Shown here piece after piece: positions 1-8,573 of a stretch of DNA of 64,000 nucleotides. This DNA is from Qipengyuania vulgaris (lineage in GTDB: Bacteria > Pseudomonadota > Alphaproteobacteria > Sphingomonadales > Sphingomonadaceae). Numbering within the stretch: the first letter of the stretch is position 1; every line of letters starts with the position of its first letter. The notes under the pieces were generated by a model. That model was not told where the DNA came from and did not search any database. It saw nothing but the letters and a program-made list of their open reading frames with translations. Location: contig CCSI01000002.1 of assembly GCA_000756795.1 (NCBI GenBank), positions 62,001-126,000 on the forward strand, given 5' to 3'. A program made the position numbers and the translations under genes.

Positions 1-738
1 GACGAGGCCTGCCTCATGCTCGATGAGGTTGGAAATGACGAAGACCCCGATGACCGCCGTGAGCAGAACCGGGACCTTGAGGTATTCGGGGACCGCACCG
101 CGCGGGAAGGACCACGCGATGGCGAGCGCTGCGACATAGCCAATGAGGCCGGCGATGACGGCTGCAATGATAAGCGGCGGCACGACTTCGAACAGCGATG
201 CGCCCGGGCTTTCGGCGACCTTGCGGAAATATTCGTAGGCAATCACCGCGCACAGCGCGCCGGTGGGGTCGTTGACGATGGCTTCCCATTTGAGGATCGA
301 CGCGGGGCGCGACTTGATCGAGCTTTGCCGCAGCAGCGGGATAACCACCGTTGGTCCCGTTACAACCAGAATTCCGCCGAAGAGGATTGCCACTTCGGGT
401 GCAAGGCCGGCGATGTAGATGCCCGCCAATGCGCCGAACAGCCAACCGAGTATCACACCAATCGTGGCAAGCCGCGCGACAGCTCCGCCTGTGTGCCTGA
501 GTTCACGGAAATCGAGGCTTAGGCCGCCTTCGAAAAGGATGAGCGCGACGCCAACCGCGACGATCGGCTCGAGCAACTCGCCGAATGCGTGTTCGGGATC
601 GAATATGCCGAATACGGGACCTGCGAGGAAGCCTGCTATCAGCATGAGCACGATGGCCGGAAGGCCGGTGCGCCATGCAAGCCATTGGGCCCCGATGCCG
701 AGGATGCCTACCAAGGCGATGACGAGTGTCTGTTCCAT
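1..738 (-). CDS. Na+/H+ antiporter, CPA1/NhaP type (partial, runs off the left edge)
   Basis: The first 246 codons of a polytopic membrane protein that leaves the window without a stop. It starts at an ATG (736-738) as MEQTLVIALVGILGIGAQWL and continues with alternating hydrophobic segments. Motifs typical of monovalent cation:proton antiporters of the CPA1 family are visible: LILFEGGLSL near residue 67, a GPTVVIPLL segment, and the following KWEAIVNDPTGA, whose ND aspartate is the family's ion-binding position. The expected role is electroneutral exchange of Na+ or K+ for H+ across the inner membrane. The gene lies 89 bases downstream of apt on the same strand, with GAGGGG just ahead of the start. 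The C-terminal part, including any regulatory domain, is not seen, so the subfamily is open. Confidence 0.88.
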   Translation of the reverse strand, partial: MEQTLVIALVGILGIGAQWLAWRTGLPAIVLMLIAGFLAGPVFGIFDPEHAFGELLEPIVAVGVALILFEGGLSLDFRELRHTGGAVARLATIGVILGWLFGALAGIYIAGLAPEVAILFGGILVVTGPTVVIPLLRQSSIKSRPASILKWEAIVNDPTGALCAVIAYEYFRKVAESPGASLFEVVPPLIIAAVIAGLIGYVAALAIAWSFPRGAVPEYLKVPVLLTAVIGVFVISNLIEHEAGLV

Positions 739-827
739 GCCCCTCGTTGCGTTACGCCCGCATGCGGGCCGCTCCCCCCACCAATGCCCTAGCTTCGTAT
801 TTTATCCAAGTTTCGGGCGAGATTCTC

Positions 828-1364
828 TCAATCGCCTTCGAATTCCATCAGCGCAGCGGTTTCCACCCCGCATTCGGATAGCTTCTTCGCGCCGCCCAGG
901 TCGGGCAGGTCGATGACGAAGAATGCACGATCCACTACTGCGCCGGCCTTGCGAAGAAGCGCAGCCGTCGCGCTGGCAGTGCCACCGGTGGCGAGCAGGT
1001 CATCGACCATCGCAACGCGTTGGCCTGGCGCAACCGAGGCCGGATCCATCTCAAGCCGGTCGGAACCATATTCCAAGGCATAATCGACGCCGATTGTCTC
1101 GCACGGAAGCTTGCCCGACTTGCGTATGGGAAGGAAAGGCAAAGCGAGATTAGCCGCCACTGACGCGCCGAAGATAAATCCGCGCGCTTCCATCCCGGCA
1201 ATCGCTTCGGCACCGCTGTCCCGCACCCTATCGGCGAGCCATTCGACCGTGGCGGCGAAGCCCTCACCATGCCCGATGAGAGTGGTGATATCGCGGAACT
1301 GGATCCCCTTGATCGGAAAATCAGGAATGGTGCGAACCAGCGATTTCAGCTCATGCGGCGCGAT
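828..1364 (-). CDS. apt: adenine phosphoribosyltransferase, apparent ATC start
   Basis: Cytosolic purine-salvage enzyme making AMP from adenine and PRPP. The PRPP-binding motif VAMVDDLLATGGTASAT is clear, as are KSGKLPCETI and ALEYGSDRLEM, all standard for Apt. The first in-frame ATG, GTG or TTG is a GTG at 1226, which would remove the conserved IPDFPIKGIQFRDITTLIGH region. No standard start occurs upstream before the petC terminator. An ATC at 1362-1364 follows a strong ribosome-binding sequence GGGAGAGAG (1368-1376) at normal spacing and gives a 178-residue protein of the expected length beginning (I)APHELKSLVRTIPDFP. I therefore place the start there; the call of ATC as initiator is inference. 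The gene follows petC on the same strand behind a terminator. Confidence 0.85.
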   Translation of the reverse strand: MAPHELKSLVRTIPDFPIKGIQFRDITTLIGHGEGFAATVEWLADRVRDSGAEAIAGMEARGFIFGASVAANLALPFLPIRKSGKLPCETIGVDYALEYGSDRLEMDPASVAPGQRVAMVDDLLATGGTASATAALLRKAGAVVDRAFFVIDLPDLGGAKKLSECGVETAALMEFEGD

Positions 1365-1383
1365 TGTCTCTCTCCCGGATACG

Positions 1384-1420
1384 AAAACGCCCCTCGCATC
1401 GCGTGGATGGAGGGGCGTTT
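1384..1420 (-). terminator. intrinsic terminator of the petABC operon
   Basis: Perfect 11-bp inverted repeat, AAACGCCCCTC against GAGGGGCGTTT (1385-1395 and 1410-1420), with a 14-base loop. On the minus strand it ends in TTTT. It lies about 25 bases after the petC stop and about 10 bases before the apt ribosome-binding sequence, so it separates the two genes. Confidence 0.85.
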
Positions 1421-1443
1421 CAAGTCGCTTGTTTCGAAGCGGA

Positions 1444-2292
1444 TTATTTCTTCGGCTTCACCGCCGACCAGATCTGCTTCTTCGACATGTAAGCGAGCAC
1501 GGTCGCGAACAGGAGGAAGATGAGCACCGGCCAGCCGGTCTGCTTGCGCTTCACCATGGTCGGCTCTGCGGTCCAGGTGAGGAAGGCTGCAACGTCCTTC
1601 GACATCTGTTCGACCGTAGCTTCGGTGCCATCGTCGTAGGTCACCTGGCCAGCCGTGGTAAGCGGCGGTGCCATGGCGAGATTGAGGTTGGGGAAGTACG
1701 GGTTGTGATAGAGACCCGGTCCCGGAGCCGCTTCGGGATGCTCTTCGAGCAGTTCGGCCGAAGGTTCCTGATAGCCCATGAGCAGCGATGCGACATAGTT
1801 GGTGCCGTCGCCGCGCGCCTTCGTCATCAGCGAAAGGTCAGGCGGAATGGCGTTGTTGTTCGCCACAGCCGCCGCAACGTTGTTGGGATAGGGCGAGGGG
1901 AAGTAGTCGGTCGGAAGGCCCGGACGCGTGGTCGCTTCGCCGGTATTCGGGTCGATACCCGGAACCTGCTTGGCAGCGGCATAGGCCTTCACCATGGCTT
2001 CCGAATAGCCGATCTGTTCAAGATCGCGGAAAGCGACGAACTTCAGGCTATGGCAGGCTGAGCAGACTTCGTCGTAGACCTTGAGGCCGCGCTGGAGCTG
2101 GGCCTTGTCCCAATTGCCGAAGGGGCCGTCGAAGGACCATGCGAGGTCCATCGGCTTTTCATAGGGGAGGTGCCCGGCAGGTTCTTCGGTGGCAAGCGCG
2201 ATGAGGCCGATAACGAGGGCCCACAGCGCTGCGACCGCGAAAACGAGGCCGACGAGCATTGCGACGAGGCGGACGCTGAGGAGTTTGAGCAT
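1444..2292 (-). CDS. petC: cytochrome c1 of the cytochrome bc1 complex
   Basis: Haem c subunit of respiratory complex III, which passes electrons from the Rieske protein to cytochrome c in the periplasm. It is 282 residues long. An N-terminal hydrophobic segment (about 8-34) acts as signal/anchor, followed by the haem-attachment motif CSACH at 77-81, the axial methionine in NLAMAPPL (M207), and a C-terminal anchoring helix around 253-270 (TGWPVLIFLLFATVLAYMS). It is the third gene of petA-petB-petC, 25 bases after petB, and is followed by a clear terminator. Length and motif order match the free-standing alphaproteobacterial cytochrome c1; it is not fused to cytochrome b. Confidence 0.96.
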   Translation of the reverse strand: MLKLLSVRLVAMLVGLVFAVAALWALVIGLIALATEEPAGHLPYEKPMDLAWSFDGPFGNWDKAQLQRGLKVYDEVCSACHSLKFVAFRDLEQIGYSEAMVKAYAAAKQVPGIDPNTGEATTRPGLPTDYFPSPYPNNVAAAVANNNAIPPDLSLMTKARGDGTNYVASLLMGYQEPSAELLEEHPEAAPGPGLYHNPYFPNLNLAMAPPLTTAGQVTYDDGTEATVEQMSKDVAAFLTWTAEPTMVKRKQTGWPVLIFLLFATVLAYMSKKQIWSAVKPKK

Positions 2293-2317
2293 GACCTTTT
2301 AATCTTTCTCGTATCGC

Positions 2318-3613
2318 TTAGACGGCCGGCGAGGTGTTTTCGCCTTTGACGACCTTCTTGTCCGAGCCGAGCACGGCTTCGGTGATCGAATAGGGCAACG
2401 GTTCGGGTTTCTCGACGCTCGAGATGATCGGCAGGATCACCAGGAAGTGGAGGAAATAGTATGCCGTCGCGATCTGGCTGAGGATCACATAGGGCTCTTC
2501 AGCCGGGGCGCCGCCGCAGATGAACAGGACGATCATCGCGGGGATCAGGCCGAACCAGAAGAACTTGCGGAACAGCGGGCGGTAGTGGCCGCTGCGCACC
2601 GGCGACTTGTCGAGCCAGGGCAGGAAGAACCACAGCAGGATCGATGCGAACATCGCGATGACGCCCATCAGCTTCGCCGGAACGAAGAAGAAGTCCACGG
2701 TGAAGGCGCGCAGGATGGCGTAGAACGGCCAGAAGTACCATTCGGGCACGATGTGCGCCGGTGTCGAGAGCGGGTTCGCTTCGATGTAGTTATCGGGGTG
2801 GCCGAGCGCGTTGGGCAGGAAGAAGACCATCGCGAAATAGGCCAGCAGGGCGATGCCGAGGCCGAAGCCGTCTTTCGCCGTGTAATACGGGTGGAAGGGC
2901 ACGGTGTCGCTTTCGCTCTTCACTTCAACACCCGTCGGGTTCGACGACCCCGGGATGTGCAGCGCCCAGATGTGCAGGATGACGACACCGGCAATCACGA
3001 AGGGCAGCAGGAAGTGCAAGGAGAAGAAGCGGTTCAGCGCGGCGTTGTCGGGGGCGAAACCGCCGAGCAGCCAGACCTGGATCGGTTCGCCCACCAGCGG
3101 GATTGCGCCGAACAGGCCGGTGATGACCTTCGCTCCCCAGAAGCTCATCTGGCCCCAAGGAAGCACGTAACCCATGAAGGCGGTGGCCATCATGAGGAGG
3201 AAAATGACGACGCCGAGCAGCCAGATCATCTCGCGCGGGGCCTTGTAGCTCGAATAGAACAGGCCGCGGAAGATGTGCAGGTAGACGACGATGAAAAAGA
3301 AGCTCGCGCCGTTGGCGTGGGCATAGCGCATCAGCCAGCCCCAGTTGACGTCGCGCATGATGTGTTCGGTCGTGGCGAAGGCAACCTGCGCATTCGCCGC
3401 ATAGTGCATGGCGAGTACGACACCGGTTACAATCTGCACCACGAGGAAGAAGCCGGCGAGAACGCCGAAATTCCAGAAGTAGGAGAGATTGCGCGGGACC
3501 GGATAACCGGCGCCGATGGCGTTATAGACGAGGCGCGGAAGCGGAAGCCGCTCGTCGAGGAACTTCGTCAGACCGTTCTTCGGTTCGTACTGGCGTGCCC
3601 AGGGAAAGCTCAT
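2318..3613 (-). CDS. petB: cytochrome b of the cytochrome bc1 complex
   Basis: Integral membrane subunit carrying haems bL and bH and both quinone sites. It is 431 residues long. Four haem-ligand histidines are visible in the usual arrangement at about H99 and H113 (helix B) and H200 and H214 (helix D). The Qo-site motif PEWY is at 290-293. Multiple hydrophobic helices cover the protein, with a short charged C-terminus. It lies 23 bases downstream of petA and 25 bases upstream of petC, so the three are surely one transcript. Some alphaproteobacteria fuse cytochrome b and c1; here they are separate. Confidence 0.97.
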   Translation of the reverse strand: MSFPWARQYEPKNGLTKFLDERLPLPRLVYNAIGAGYPVPRNLSYFWNFGVLAGFFLVVQIVTGVVLAMHYAANAQVAFATTEHIMRDVNWGWLMRYAHANGASFFFIVVYLHIFRGLFYSSYKAPREMIWLLGVVIFLLMMATAFMGYVLPWGQMSFWGAKVITGLFGAIPLVGEPIQVWLLGGFAPDNAALNRFFSLHFLLPFVIAGVVILHIWALHIPGSSNPTGVEVKSESDTVPFHPYYTAKDGFGLGIALLAYFAMVFFLPNALGHPDNYIEANPLSTPAHIVPEWYFWPFYAILRAFTVDFFFVPAKLMGVIAMFASILLWFFLPWLDKSPVRSGHYRPLFRKFFWFGLIPAMIVLFICGGAPAEEPYVILSQIATAYYFLHFLVILPIISSVEKPEPLPYSITEAVLGSDKKVVKGENTSPAV

Positions 3614-3636
3614 GTTTCTGTCTCTCGTCTTCTAAC

Positions 3637-4206
3637 TCAGCCGACCTGGATGACGGTGTCCGAGGTGAACTCGTATTCCGGCACTTCGAGGTTGGTCGGG
3701 GCCGGGCCTTTGCGAATGCGGCCGGCAGTGTCGTAGTGCGAACCATGGCAGGGGCAGAAATACCCGCCGTATTCGCCCTTCACCTCGCCTTCGGCAGCGC
3801 CCAGCGGCACACAGCCGAGATGGGTGCAGACGCCCATGGTGACGAGGATATCTTCATTGCCTTCCTTGGTGCGGTCGGCGAGGCTTTCGGGATCGCGCAG
3901 GCTGCCGGTCGAAGTGGCGTTGGCCGCTTCGATTTCGGCAGCGGTAAGGCGCTTCACGAACAGCGGCTGCTTACGGAACACGGCCTTGATGGCCTGTCCC
4001 GGTTCGATGCCGGAGACATCGACTTCGGTCGTGCTGGCGGCCAGCACGTCCTTCGACGGCGCCATCTGGCTCACCAGCGGATAGACCACGGCGAGACCGC
4101 CGATGCCTGCCGCGCTGACGGCTGCGATGTCGAGGAAGTCGCGGCGACGGATACCGTCTTCGGTCGTCGTCGCCTCGGGAGTAGCGGTTGCAGTCGTGTC
4201 TGCCAT
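3637..4206 (-). CDS. petA: Rieske iron-sulfur subunit of cytochrome bc1
   Basis: Ubiquinol-cytochrome c reductase iron-sulfur subunit, 189 residues. The 2Fe-2S ligand boxes are CTHLGC at 127-132 and CPCHGSHYD at 151-159, complete with the disulfide cysteines. The N-terminus carries RRRDFLDIAA just before a hydrophobic helix (about 25-45), fitting the uncleaved Tat signal/anchor of Rieske proteins. It is the first gene of petABC; the 229 bases upstream contain inverted repeats and a possible promoter, described separately. The start ATG at 4204-4206 gives MADTTATATPEATTTEDG. Confidence 0.97.
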   Translation of the reverse strand: MADTTATATPEATTTEDGIRRRDFLDIAAVSAAGIGGLAVVYPLVSQMAPSKDVLAASTTEVDVSGIEPGQAIKAVFRKQPLFVKRLTAAEIEAANATSTGSLRDPESLADRTKEGNEDILVTMGVCTHLGCVPLGAAEGEVKGEYGGYFCPCHGSHYDTAGRIRKGPAPTNLEVPEYEFTSDTVIQVG

Positions 4207-4298
4207 CAGCGCCTTGCCTTGCCTGCCTTACGAGCCACACCTTGAAGGCGTGGCGGAAAAAATGTTGCGAACCTTGCCGGAAGAGAGACCGGTCACAT

Positions 4299-4399
4299 TT
4301 CGCACAGGCGGATTCAGCCTGCGCAAAAGCCCCCGGTCTTTCCGGTTTGGACGCGCCTCTAGCCGCTCCGTCGCATATTGCCAACCGCCATTTTGGCAA
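4299..4399 (-). promoter_or_regulatory. petABC upstream region: two inverted repeats and a possible promoter
   Basis: The 229-base gap between pgeF and petA (4207-4435) holds no supportable gene. It contains a perfect dyad TTGCCAA-N8-TTGGCAA (4378-4399). On the minus strand its left half, TTGCCA, could be a -35 box, with TATGCG 16 bases on as a weak -10. Downstream, towards petA, lies an imperfect inverted repeat with 11-base arms (4299-4309 and 4317-4327, 7-base loop) that would form a hairpin in the leader. No factor can be named; the assignment as operator is inference from symmetry and position. Confidence 0.4.
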
Positions 4400-4435
4400 C
4401 ACTTGTGCTGCCCGGCGCAAGCAAACCGACCGCCC

Positions 4436-5095
4436 CTACGGCAAGGCAATCACGCTGGTCTGCCTTCCGGCGGTCGGTAAGCCGCGATGCGTGGACCTTC
4501 GGTAAGAGTGGAATCGCGCCTCGTCCGCATAAGTATCGAGCGCAAGATCGGCGATTCGCCCTGTGCCTGCGGTTTCGAGCCGGTGGGCCACATAGGCGGG
4601 GAGGTCGAACTGCATATGCCCATCGCGACCCGGCGCAAAGAAACGCTCGTCCGCTTCTTCGAACTGGCGGCGGAAGGTCTCGTCCACCTCGTAACTGGCT
4701 TGCGCAATGGTCGGGCCGATGGCTGCCGAAATCCGTACGCGGTCCGCGCCCAGCTCCTCCATCGCCTCCAGAGTCGCCTCGAGCACGCCTGCGCGAGCGC
4801 CCTTCCAGCCGGCATGCGCAGCGCCGACCACCCCGGCCTCAACATCGGCGAAGAGCACCGGCGCGCAGTCGGCGGTGACGATGCCGAGCAGCAGGCAGGG
4901 CCGGTCGGTGACCATAGCATCGCCCTCGCGCATTTCGCCGCCCGCCTCGCGCATGACCACGACATCGGCGGAGTGGATTTGCTTCAGCTTCACCAGCGGC
5001 GCGCCGGGCAGCACGTCGGCGCTCTCCAGCCCTTCGCGGGTGGAGAAGCCGTGCGGGACGCCCGCCAGCGCCTCAGCTGTCAGCACCTCAGCCAA
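4436..5095 (-). CDS. pgeF: YfiH/laccase-domain protein (multicopper-type purine nucleoside phosphorylase family)
   Basis: Protein of the YfiH/DUF152 family, about 219 residues from the TTG at 5093-5095. Family members bind a metal through conserved Cys/His and have been reported both as purine nucleoside phosphorylases/deaminases and as peptidoglycan editing factors. Visible landmarks are GVPHGFSTREG near the N-terminus, KQIHSADVVV, TADCAPVLFAD and GAAHAGWKG, which contain the metal-ligand residues C and H. The TTG start overlaps the last codons and stop of pepN (TTGGCTGA), indicating translational coupling; GTG at 5086 is an alternative start. The frame stays open upstream through pepN, but the family N-terminus supports a start near 5095. 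Confidence 0.85.
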   Translation of the reverse strand: MAEVLTAEALAGVPHGFSTREGLESADVLPGAPLVKLKQIHSADVVVMREAGGEMREGDAMVTDRPCLLLGIVTADCAPVLFADVEAGVVGAAHAGWKGARAGVLEATLEAMEELGADRVRISAAIGPTIAQASYEVDETFRRQFEEADERFFAPGRDGHMQFDLPAYVAHRLETAGTGRIADLALDTYADEARFHSYRRSTHRGLPTAGRQTSVIALP

Positions 5096-7739
5096 GCGAA
5101 CGGGTGACCTGTTCGAAAGTATCGCGCGACAGCTTGGGCGCAGCGGCAATGCGTTCGAGTTGCTCGCGCATGAGTGCGCTGCGACCGGGCTCCATCTTGC
5201 GCCAGCGACCGAGCGCCGGAACGAAGCGCGCAGCGGTCTGCGCGTTGATGGGATCGAGTTCGAGGATGAGGTCGGCAATCATCCGGTATCCCTCCCCGCT
5301 CGCCGCGTGGAACCCGTGCGGATTGGCGGCAAAGGCCATGTAAAGCGAGCGCACGCGGTTGGGGTTCTTCATGGTGAAGTCCTCATGCTCTGCCAGCGCC
5401 TTCACATGCTCGATGACCTGCGGGTGCAGCGACATCGCTTGCAGCGAGAACCACTTGTCGATGACCAGCGCGTTACCTTCGTAGAGATTGTAGAAGTCGA
5501 TGAGCTTGCCCGTCCTCTCGGCGCTGTCGATGCCGGTCAGAACCATGAGCGCGCCTTGGCGGTCGGTCATATTGTCGGCGCGGTCATACTGGTGCGTAGC
5601 CAATTCAGCGGCCTTTTGCGGGTCGCTGGCGGCAGCATAGACGAGGATGAGAGTCTTCAATTTGCGCGCGCCCTTGGCTTCGGCGCTCATCGAATAGGGG
5701 ACTTTCTCGGCACGCTCGTAGAGGCGATGGAGCTCGTCCTTCAAGGTGCTGCCGATATGCGCCTTCAGCGCCTCGCGTTCCTCGAAGATACGACCCGGGT
5801 CGGCGGCCTCGATCTGCTCGGAGATATAGGTCTGGCTCGGCATGGAGAGCAGCTCGCCGCGGATGAGGTCATCGAGCGATTCGTCCTCGATGACCGTTTT
5901 CAAAGCGCCGACGATGTCCTTGCGCCCGGCTTCCCGGTCAGCATCGGACAATTCACCCTTGGCCGCAGGCACGAGGTGGCCGACCATCAAGTCCTGCATC
6001 GCCTCGTAGCGCGCGAAGGGGTCGTCATCCTTGGCTGCGAGGAAGACCAGGTCTTCGCCCGAGATATCGCGCTGGATAGTCACCGGCGCGGAGAAGCCGC
6101 GGTTGATCGAAAGCACCGGCTTCTCGGCAAAGCCGCCGAAGCGGAAAGTGTCGCTCGCCTTGTCGAGCACGATGAGTTGTTCGCCCGAATGGCTGCCACT
6201 CGCCCGGTCGAACAAGGCAATCTTGAGCGGGATGGGCATCGGTTTCTTGTCGGTCTGACCCGGCGTGTCGGGCACGGTCTGCGAGAGGGTCAGAACCGCC
6301 TCGTCGCCCTCATGCGCAAGCTCGACCGTTACTTTCGGCGTCCCGGCCTGGCTGTACCAGAGGCGGAATTGGGTGAGGTCGAGGCCAGCCCCGTCCTCGA
6401 TGGATTTGACGAAGTCCTCGCAGGTCGCCGCCTCGCCGTCGTGACGGTCGAAATAGGTGTCGGTGCCTTTGCGGAAAGCCTCGTCGCCCGCCATCGTCTT
6501 CATCATGCGGATGACCTCGGCACCCTTGTTGTAGACGGTCGAGGTGTAGAAATTGCTGATTTCACGGTAGCTGTCGGGGCGGATGGGATGCGCGAGCGGG
6601 CCGCTGTCCTCGGGGAACTGCACGCCGCGCAGGACGCGCACGTCCTCGATACGCTTGACCGGCTCGGACCCCATGTCCTGGCTGAACAGCTGGTCGCGCA
6701 GGACGGTGAAGCCTTCCTTCAGCGAAAGCTGGAACCAGTCGCGGCAGGTGATGCGGTTGCCCGACCAGTTATGGAAATATTCGTGGCCGATGACGCCTTC
6801 GACCCCATCATAATCGCCGTCGGTGGCGGTTTCGGGGTCGGCCAGCACGTATTTCGTATTGAAAACGTTGAGACCCTTGTTCTCCATCGCGCCCATGTTG
6901 AAATCGGATACGGCGACGATGTTGAAGAGGTCGAGGTCATATTCGCGGCCGAACACCTCCTCGTCCCATTTCATGCTGCGCTTGAGGCTCTCCATCGCGT
7001 GCTCGGTGCGTTCGAGATCGCCGTCGCGGACATAGACATTCAGCTCGACCTCGCGGCCGTTCATGGTGGTGAAGCTATCTGTCCGCGCGACGAGATCGCC
7101 TGCCACCAGCGCGAAGAGATAGGAAGGCTTGGGCCAAGGGTCATGCCATTCGGCCCACTGGGTTTCGCCATCATCGCCTTCGGCGACCTTGTTGCCGTTG
7201 CACAGCAAGATGGGGAACTGCGCCTTCGGCCCGCTCATCTTGACCGTGTAGGTAGAGAGCACGTCGGGGCGGTCAGGGAAGAAGGTGATGCGGCGGAAAC
7301 CCTCGGCCTCGCACTGGGTGCAGAGCATGCCCGACGAGGCATAGAGGCCCATCAGCTGCGAATTGGCGCTGGGTTCGATTTCGGTGACGATTTCGATGGT
7401 GTGACTGTCACCTTCCAGCGTGACCACGAGGTCGTCGCCATCGATGGCATGGCCAGCGCACTTGCCACCGTCGCATTTCAGCGAGACCAGTTCGAGCCCA
7501 TCGCCATTAAGGCGGATGCTGGGCGATGGGTCCGCGTCCGGATTGCGCTCGACCTTCAAGGTCGTCGTCACCCGTGTTTCCTCCAGCCCGAGCTCGAAAT
7601 CGATATGCGTCACCGGGACGAGCCAGGGGAACGGCGTGTAGTCCTCGCGCCGGATTTCAGGCGGGGCCTTGGGCTCGACGGCGGCGTCGGCCATCTCGAT
7701 ATTGCCATCGGGGGTGGAGGGCGTGCGGGCGATGTCCAT
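5088..7739 (-). CDS. pepN: aminopeptidase N (M1 family)
   Basis: Zinc aminopeptidase of the gluzincin M1 family acting in the cytosol on N-terminal residues of peptides; 883 residues from the ATG at 7737-7739, close to the 870 of the E. coli enzyme. The substrate-anchoring GAMEN motif is at 283-287. The zinc site HEYFH is at 319-323 with the third ligand E342 exactly at the HExxH-X18-E spacing. A TLSQTVPDTPGQT stretch fits the PepN-specific middle domain, followed by the helical C-terminal domain. The reading frame stays open another 900 bases upstream, across the divergent SDR gene, but that part has no domain sense. AGGA precedes the chosen ATG. Confidence 0.95.
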   Translation of the reverse strand: MDIARTPSTPDGNIEMADAAVEPKAPPEIRREDYTPFPWLVPVTHIDFELGLEETRVTTTLKVERNPDADPSPSIRLNGDGLELVSLKCDGGKCAGHAIDGDDLVVTLEGDSHTIEIVTEIEPSANSQLMGLYASSGMLCTQCEAEGFRRITFFPDRPDVLSTYTVKMSGPKAQFPILLCNGNKVAEGDDGETQWAEWHDPWPKPSYLFALVAGDLVARTDSFTTMNGREVELNVYVRDGDLERTEHAMESLKRSMKWDEEVFGREYDLDLFNIVAVSDFNMGAMENKGLNVFNTKYVLADPETATDGDYDGVEGVIGHEYFHNWSGNRITCRDWFQLSLKEGFTVLRDQLFSQDMGSEPVKRIEDVRVLRGVQFPEDSGPLAHPIRPDSYREISNFYTSTVYNKGAEVIRMMKTMAGDEAFRKGTDTYFDRHDGEAATCEDFVKSIEDGAGLDLTQFRLWYSQAGTPKVTVELAHEGDEAVLTLSQTVPDTPGQTDKKPMPIPLKIALFDRASGSHSGEQLIVLDKASDTFRFGGFAEKPVLSINRGFSAPVTIQRDISGEDLVFLAAKDDDPFARYEAMQDLMVGHLVPAAKGELSDADREAGRKDIVGALKTVIEDESLDDLIRGELLSMPSQTYISEQIEAADPGRIFEEREALKAHIGSTLKDELHRLYERAEKVPYSMSAEAKGARKLKTLILVYAAASDPQKAAELATHQYDRADNMTDRQGALMVLTGIDSAERTGKLIDFYNLYEGNALVIDKWFSLQAMSLHPQVIEHVKALAEHEDFTMKNPNRVRSLYMAFAANPHGFHAASGEGYRMIADLILELDPINAQTAARFVPALGRWRKMEPGRSALMREQLERIAAAPKLSRDTFEQVTRSLG

Positions 7740-7781
7740 GCTGGTCCTGTCTTTTTGGAGGCTTTGAGCTAATACGCTGCG

Positions 7782-8573
7782 ATGCCCCGTTTGTTCATCT
7801 TCGGCCTCGGCTACACGGCAGGACGTTTTGCGCAAGAGATGCGTGCGCGCGGCTGGCAGGCCGATGCGACAGGTAGCGCGGGCAATGTCGACTTCGGCGA
7901 CCGCGTGGCGGTGTCGCGGGCGCTGGGCGAGGCGAGCCATGTCCTCTCCTCGGTCCCGCCCGACCGCGACAGCGGCCTCGACCCGGTGCTGGACGCCTAT
8001 CGCGAGGAGATGGGAGAGGCGTGGTACGGCTACCTCTCCTCCACCGGTGTCTATGGCGATGCTGCCGGAGCATGGGTCGACGAAAGCTCCCCCACCGGAG
8101 GCGGAAGGCGGACAGCGCGCAGCGAGGCAGATGAGAAGTGGCTGGAACTCGGCGCGCGGGTCTTCCGCCTGCCCGGCATCTACGGCCCCGGTCGCAATAT
8201 CCTCGAGCGGCTGGAAGCAGGCAAGGCGCATCGCATCGACCTGCCGGGGCAGGTCTTCAGCCGTGTGCATGTCGACGATATTGTGAGCGGTCTCGTGGCG
8301 GCCATCGAGAGCGATGCTGCTGCGGGCGCCTACAATCTTTCGGACGATTTGCCGACCAGCCAGAACGCCGTGGTGGAGGAAGCAGCACGGCTGATGGGTG
8401 CCGAGCCGCCACCGCTTCAGACCCTTGAGGAGGCCGACCTCTCGCCAATGGCGCGCGGTTTCTATGCCGAGAACCGGCGGGTGGCGAATGGGAAGGCGAA
8501 GCGCGTTCTCGGCTGGGAGCCGCGCTATCCGACCTACCGCGAAGGTCTCGCCGCCATCAGGGCTCTGGCGTAG
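7782..8573 (+). CDS. SDR-type NAD(P)-dependent sugar epimerase-like protein (YeeZ-like)
   Basis: A 263-residue Rossmann-fold protein of the extended SDR group. The nucleotide-binding turn is FIFGLGYTAGRF at residues 5-16. YLSSTGVYGD, RLPGIYGPGRN and SRVHVDDIVSGL are the standard epimerase/dehydratase segments, but the usual YxxxK catalytic pair is not evident where expected, as in YeeZ-like family members of unknown substrate. The gene is divergent from pepN (42 bases between starts) and its 3' end overlaps the convergent EamA gene by 17 bases. Function beyond NAD(P)-dependent sugar-nucleotide-like chemistry cannot be named. Confidence 0.8.
   Translation: MPRLFIFGLGYTAGRFAQEMRARGWQADATGSAGNVDFGDRVAVSRALGEASHVLSSVPPDRDSGLDPVLDAYREEMGEAWYGYLSSTGVYGDAAGAWVDESSPTGGGRRTARSEADEKWLELGARVFRLPGIYGPGRNILERLEAGKAHRIDLPGQVFSRVHVDDIVSGLVAAIESDAAAGAYNLSDDLPTSQNAVVEEAARLMGAEPPPLQTLEEADLSPMARGFYAENRRVANGKAKRVLGWEPRYPTYREGLAAIRALA

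Noticed and set aside
4103-4505. Short plus-strand frames in the petA-pgeF gap
   Set aside because: Composition is Arg/Pro/Ala-rich, no ribosome-binding site is evident, and they overlap symmetric regulatory sequence.
4707-7772. A 1021-codon open frame on the plus strand opposite pepN
   Set aside because: It is antisense to a clear M1 aminopeptidase, has no recognisable domain and shows the His/Arg/Asp-rich composition of reverse-frame reading in high-GC DNA.
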